Positions 17,046-18,807 of a stretch of DNA of 18,807 nucleotides are shown here, one piece after another. The notes beneath the pieces are model-generated. The model did not search any database, was not told where the DNA came from, and was given only the letters and a program-made list of their open reading frames with translations. This stretch comes from Alphaproteobacteria bacterium. Its GTDB lineage: Bacteria; Pseudomonadota; Alphaproteobacteria; RF32; CAG-239. Location of the stretch: positions 1 through 18,807 of the forward strand of contig JAGCFG010000121.1 of assembly GCA_017650255.1 (NCBI GenBank), written 5' to 3'. Position 1 is the first letter of the stretch. Each line of letters begins with the position of its first letter. Made by a program: the position numbers and the translations under genes.

Positions 17046-17588
17046 TTAATCTCGGCACAAAAAATAAAAGGCGGCTATTCCGTATTTTCTTTTATCGATT
17101 AGTTTAAGCCTTTCATCAATGGCAAAAGGTTCGTCGGCTTGTGTTTCGACAATAAGTAGGCCGTCTTTTGCCAGCCATTCGTTGTTGAGTATTGCATTAA
17201 CAGCCTTTTCGCTCAGACCTTTGTTGTAGGGGGCATCCATAAAAATGATATCAAATTTTTCGCTGATGTTATAAAGTTTCGTTGCATCATTTTTTATGAC
17301 AGAGATTTTGTTTTTTTCATTTGGGAAGAGGCTTAAGTTTTTGTTCAAAGCCGCTATGTCCATATCAACAAAAACGACTTTTTTTGCGCCGCGGGAAAGT
17401 GCCTCAAATCCAATGGCACCGGTGCCGGCAAAAATGTCGGCAAAAGAGATTTCTGCCCAAGAGGTTTTTATCATGGAGTATAGAATATTAAAAACTGATT
17501 CGCGCGCACGGTCTGCGGTTGGGCGAACAGAATCGGATTGCGGTGAAAAAAGTTTTTTCCCTCTGTATAGGCCTGCAACAATTCTCAT
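17046..17588 (-). CDS. rsmD: 16S rRNA (guanine(966)-N2)-methyltransferase
   Basis: 180-aa RsmD, which methylates N2 of G966 in the small-subunit rRNA using S-adenosylmethionine. The family opening MRIVAGLYRGKKL and VRPTADRARESVFNIL (21-36), and the cofactor loop DIFAGTGAIGFEALSRGA (51-68), are clear. The catalytic motif, DPPY in most relatives, reads DAPY at 118-121. Length is normal. Start ATG 17588 overlaps the rluB stop as ATGA, so the two are translationally coupled. It converges on plsC with a 23-bp gap. Confidence 0.93.
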   Translation of the reverse strand: MRIVAGLYRGKKLFSPQSDSVRPTADRARESVFNILYSMIKTSWAEISFADIFAGTGAIGFEALSRGAKKVVFVDMDIAALNKNLSLFPNEKNKISVIKNDATKLYNISEKFDIIFMDAPYNKGLSEKAVNAILNNEWLAKDGLLIVETQADEPFAIDERLKLIDKRKYGIAAFYFLCRD

Positions 17589-18304
17589 AGTTCAAATTTG
17601 CTCCCAAGTTGCTCGCGCAATACTTTTTGGGAAACTTCTTTGACTTCGCCTTTTTGCAGGTTGCCAAGCTGAAAAGGTCCGTATGACAGACGTATCAATC
17701 TTGCTACTTCTAGTCCGATGTATTGCATCAGTTTTCTGATTTCGCGATTTTTTCCCTCGTTCAGGGTTATGGTGAGCCAAGTGTTTGTGCCTTGCGTGCT
17801 GTTGATGACAATTTTGACTGCGCCGTAGTCAATGCCGTCGATGGTGACTCCGTTTTCGAGAGACTCAAGTTTTTCTTTTTTTATCAAGCCGTGGACTTTT
17901 ACTTTGTAGCGGCGGCTCCAGCCGTTTTGGGGCAGCTCGAGCATGCGTGACAGTTCGCCGTTGTTGGTTAATAAGAGCAGTCCTTCGGAGTTAAGGTCTA
18001 ATCTGCCGACAGAAATTACGCGGGGCATTCCTTCGGGCAGACTTTCAAACACGGTTTTTCTGGAACTGTCTTTGTGAGATGTAATCAGTCCGACGGGTTT
18101 GTAGTATAGCCACAATCTTGTTTGCTCCGGAGAAGGAAGTTTTTCTCCGTCAATTTTGATGTTGTCGGTAGGTTCAACATTTGTTGCCGGTGAGATGACG
18201 GTTTCGTCATTTAGGGTAATGCGTTTTTGTAAAATGAGTTTTTCGGCATCGCGACGTGAACAAACGCCGGAGCGGGCAATAAGTTTGGCAATTCTCTCTG
18301 ACAT
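17585..18304 (-). CDS. RluB/RsuA-family pseudouridine synthase
   Basis: 239-aa pseudouridine synthase that isomerises a specific uridine in rRNA, probably 23S U2605 if it is a true RluB. It has an N-terminal S4 RNA-binding domain (about 3-50, RIAKLIARSGVCSRRDAEKL). The catalytic domain has Asp103 in SVGRLDLNSEGLLLLT and the C-terminal NEGKNREIRKL block of this subfamily. I start it at ATG 18304, with GAGGA about 10 nt upstream; the TTG three codons earlier is too close to that site. RluB versus RsuA or RluE cannot be settled by eye, so no symbol is given. It forms rluB-rsmD and is divergent from tadA by 59 bp. Confidence 0.92.
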   Translation of the reverse strand: MSERIAKLIARSGVCSRRDAEKLILQKRITLNDETVISPATNVEPTDNIKIDGEKLPSPEQTRLWLYYKPVGLITSHKDSSRKTVFESLPEGMPRVISVGRLDLNSEGLLLLTNNGELSRMLELPQNGWSRRYKVKVHGLIKKEKLESLENGVTIDGIDYGAVKIVINSTQGTNTWLTITLNEGKNREIRKLMQYIGLEVARLIRLSYGPFQLGNLQKGEVKEVSQKVLREQLGSKFEL

Positions 18305-18332
18305 ATTAAACAATCCTCAACAAATTTGTGCG

Positions 18333-18338
18333 TATAAT
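18333..18338 (+). promoter_or_regulatory. Consensus -10 element ahead of tadA
   Basis: A perfect TATAAT lies 25 bp before the tadA start, which would give a leader of about 20 nt containing GGAG at 18350-18353. No good -35 is found at 16-18 bp upstream, so the assignment is tentative. Confidence 0.35.
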
Positions 18339-18363
18339 ATAACATAATCGGAGAAAAATAAAG

Positions 18364-18807
18364 ATGGATTCTGAATATTATATGAAAATTGCGTTGAAAC
18401 AGGCGCAAAAGGCTTTTGAAAGTGATGAAGTGCCGGTGGGGGCGGTGATTGTTGATCCGCAAAGCGGTAAAATTGTTGCAAAGGCAGGTAATAAAAGTGA
18501 GCATGGAGAATCGGCAATGGCTCATGCGGAGATTTTGGCAATGCAAAAGGCTTGCAAAAAGCTGAAACAGAACCGTCTTTGGAATTTGGATTTATATGTA
18601 ACCTTGGAGCCTTGCACAATGTGTGCGGCTGCGATATCTGTGATGAGGGTGAGGAAAATTTGTTTTGGTGCGATTGACGAAAAAGGAGGTGCTGTTGTCA
18701 GCGGAGTGAAGTTTTTTGAGAGTAAGACCTGCCACCATAAACCTGATATTGAATTTGGAATTTTGCAGGATGAATGTTCAAAAATTTTAAAAAAGTTTTT
18801 TGGTGAT
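18364..18807 (+). CDS. tadA: tRNA-specific adenosine deaminase TadA (3' end cut by the window)
   Basis: 148 codons are present with no stop before the window ends; the family is about 150 aa, so almost the whole gene is here. TadA deaminates A34 to inosine in tRNA-Arg(ACG). The zinc and catalytic residues are visible: His54-Ala-Glu56 in MAHAEILAM, and Cys84 and Cys87 in LEPCTMCAAA. VPVGAVIV (23-30) and RKICFGAIDEKGGAV (97-111) are also family blocks. Start ATG 18364 has GGAG at 18350-18353. It is divergent from rluB, an arrangement common in alphaproteobacteria. Confidence 0.95.
   Translation, partial: MDSEYYMKIALKQAQKAFESDEVPVGAVIVDPQSGKIVAKAGNKSEHGESAMAHAEILAMQKACKKLKQNRLWNLDLYVTLEPCTMCAAAISVMRVRKICFGAIDEKGGAVVSGVKFFESKTCHHKPDIEFGILQDECSKILKKFFGD

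Overview
The window is a compact, low-GC, Gram-negative chromosomal segment made almost entirely of housekeeping genes. Gene families and order point to an alphaproteobacterium. The evidence is ftsE-ftsX-ydcF-plsC in one overlapping run, gap upstream of pgk, an alphaproteobacterial-type YbjN protein, and rluB-rsmD divergent from tadA. KdsB implies a lipopolysaccharide-containing outer membrane. The A/T-rich codon use resembles uncultured host- or gut-associated alphaproteobacteria, but I cannot name a genus from this sequence.

Layout. Positions 1-532 hold the end of a ribosomal-protein operon: rplO followed by a strong terminator, with no secY behind it. Positions 611-4089 hold an S66 serine carboxypeptidase (+) facing ybjN-uvrB (-). 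Positions 4331-7416 hold lgt (+), overlapping tail-to-tail with a membrane protein carrying a degenerate GGDEF domain, which lies downstream of queA (-). Positions 7492-8334 hold kdsB (+) and a bidirectional terminator. Positions 8353-10736 hold the glycolytic unit gapA-pgk (-) with its own promoter, leader hairpin and inter-gene terminator. Positions 10751-11902 hold a UPF0149-like hypothetical gene followed by a nitroreductase (-). Positions 11961-14008 hold a small Cys-rich lipoprotein gene and argS (+). Positions 14070-17022 hold ftsE-ftsX-ydcF-plsC (+). Positions 17046-18304 hold rluB-rsmD (-), and tadA (+) starts at 18364 and runs off the end.

The genes serve translation and RNA modification (rplO, queA, argS, rsmD, rluB, tadA), the envelope (lgt, kdsB, ftsEX, ydcF, plsC, the S66 peptidase), DNA repair (uvrB) and central carbon metabolism (gapA, pgk). 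lgt encodes the enzyme that would lipidate the small lipoprotein at 11961.

I found no mobile element, CRISPR array, tRNA or rRNA gene, toxin-antitoxin pair or defence system, and I do not see a clearly new biological system. The points most worth a second look are: the catalytically degenerate GGDEF membrane protein; the S66 peptidase, whose geometry leans towards the MccF (antibiotic self-immunity) type; the break in the ribosomal operon after rplO; the uncharacterised UPF0149-like and lipoprotein genes; and active-site variants in PlsC and RsmD.
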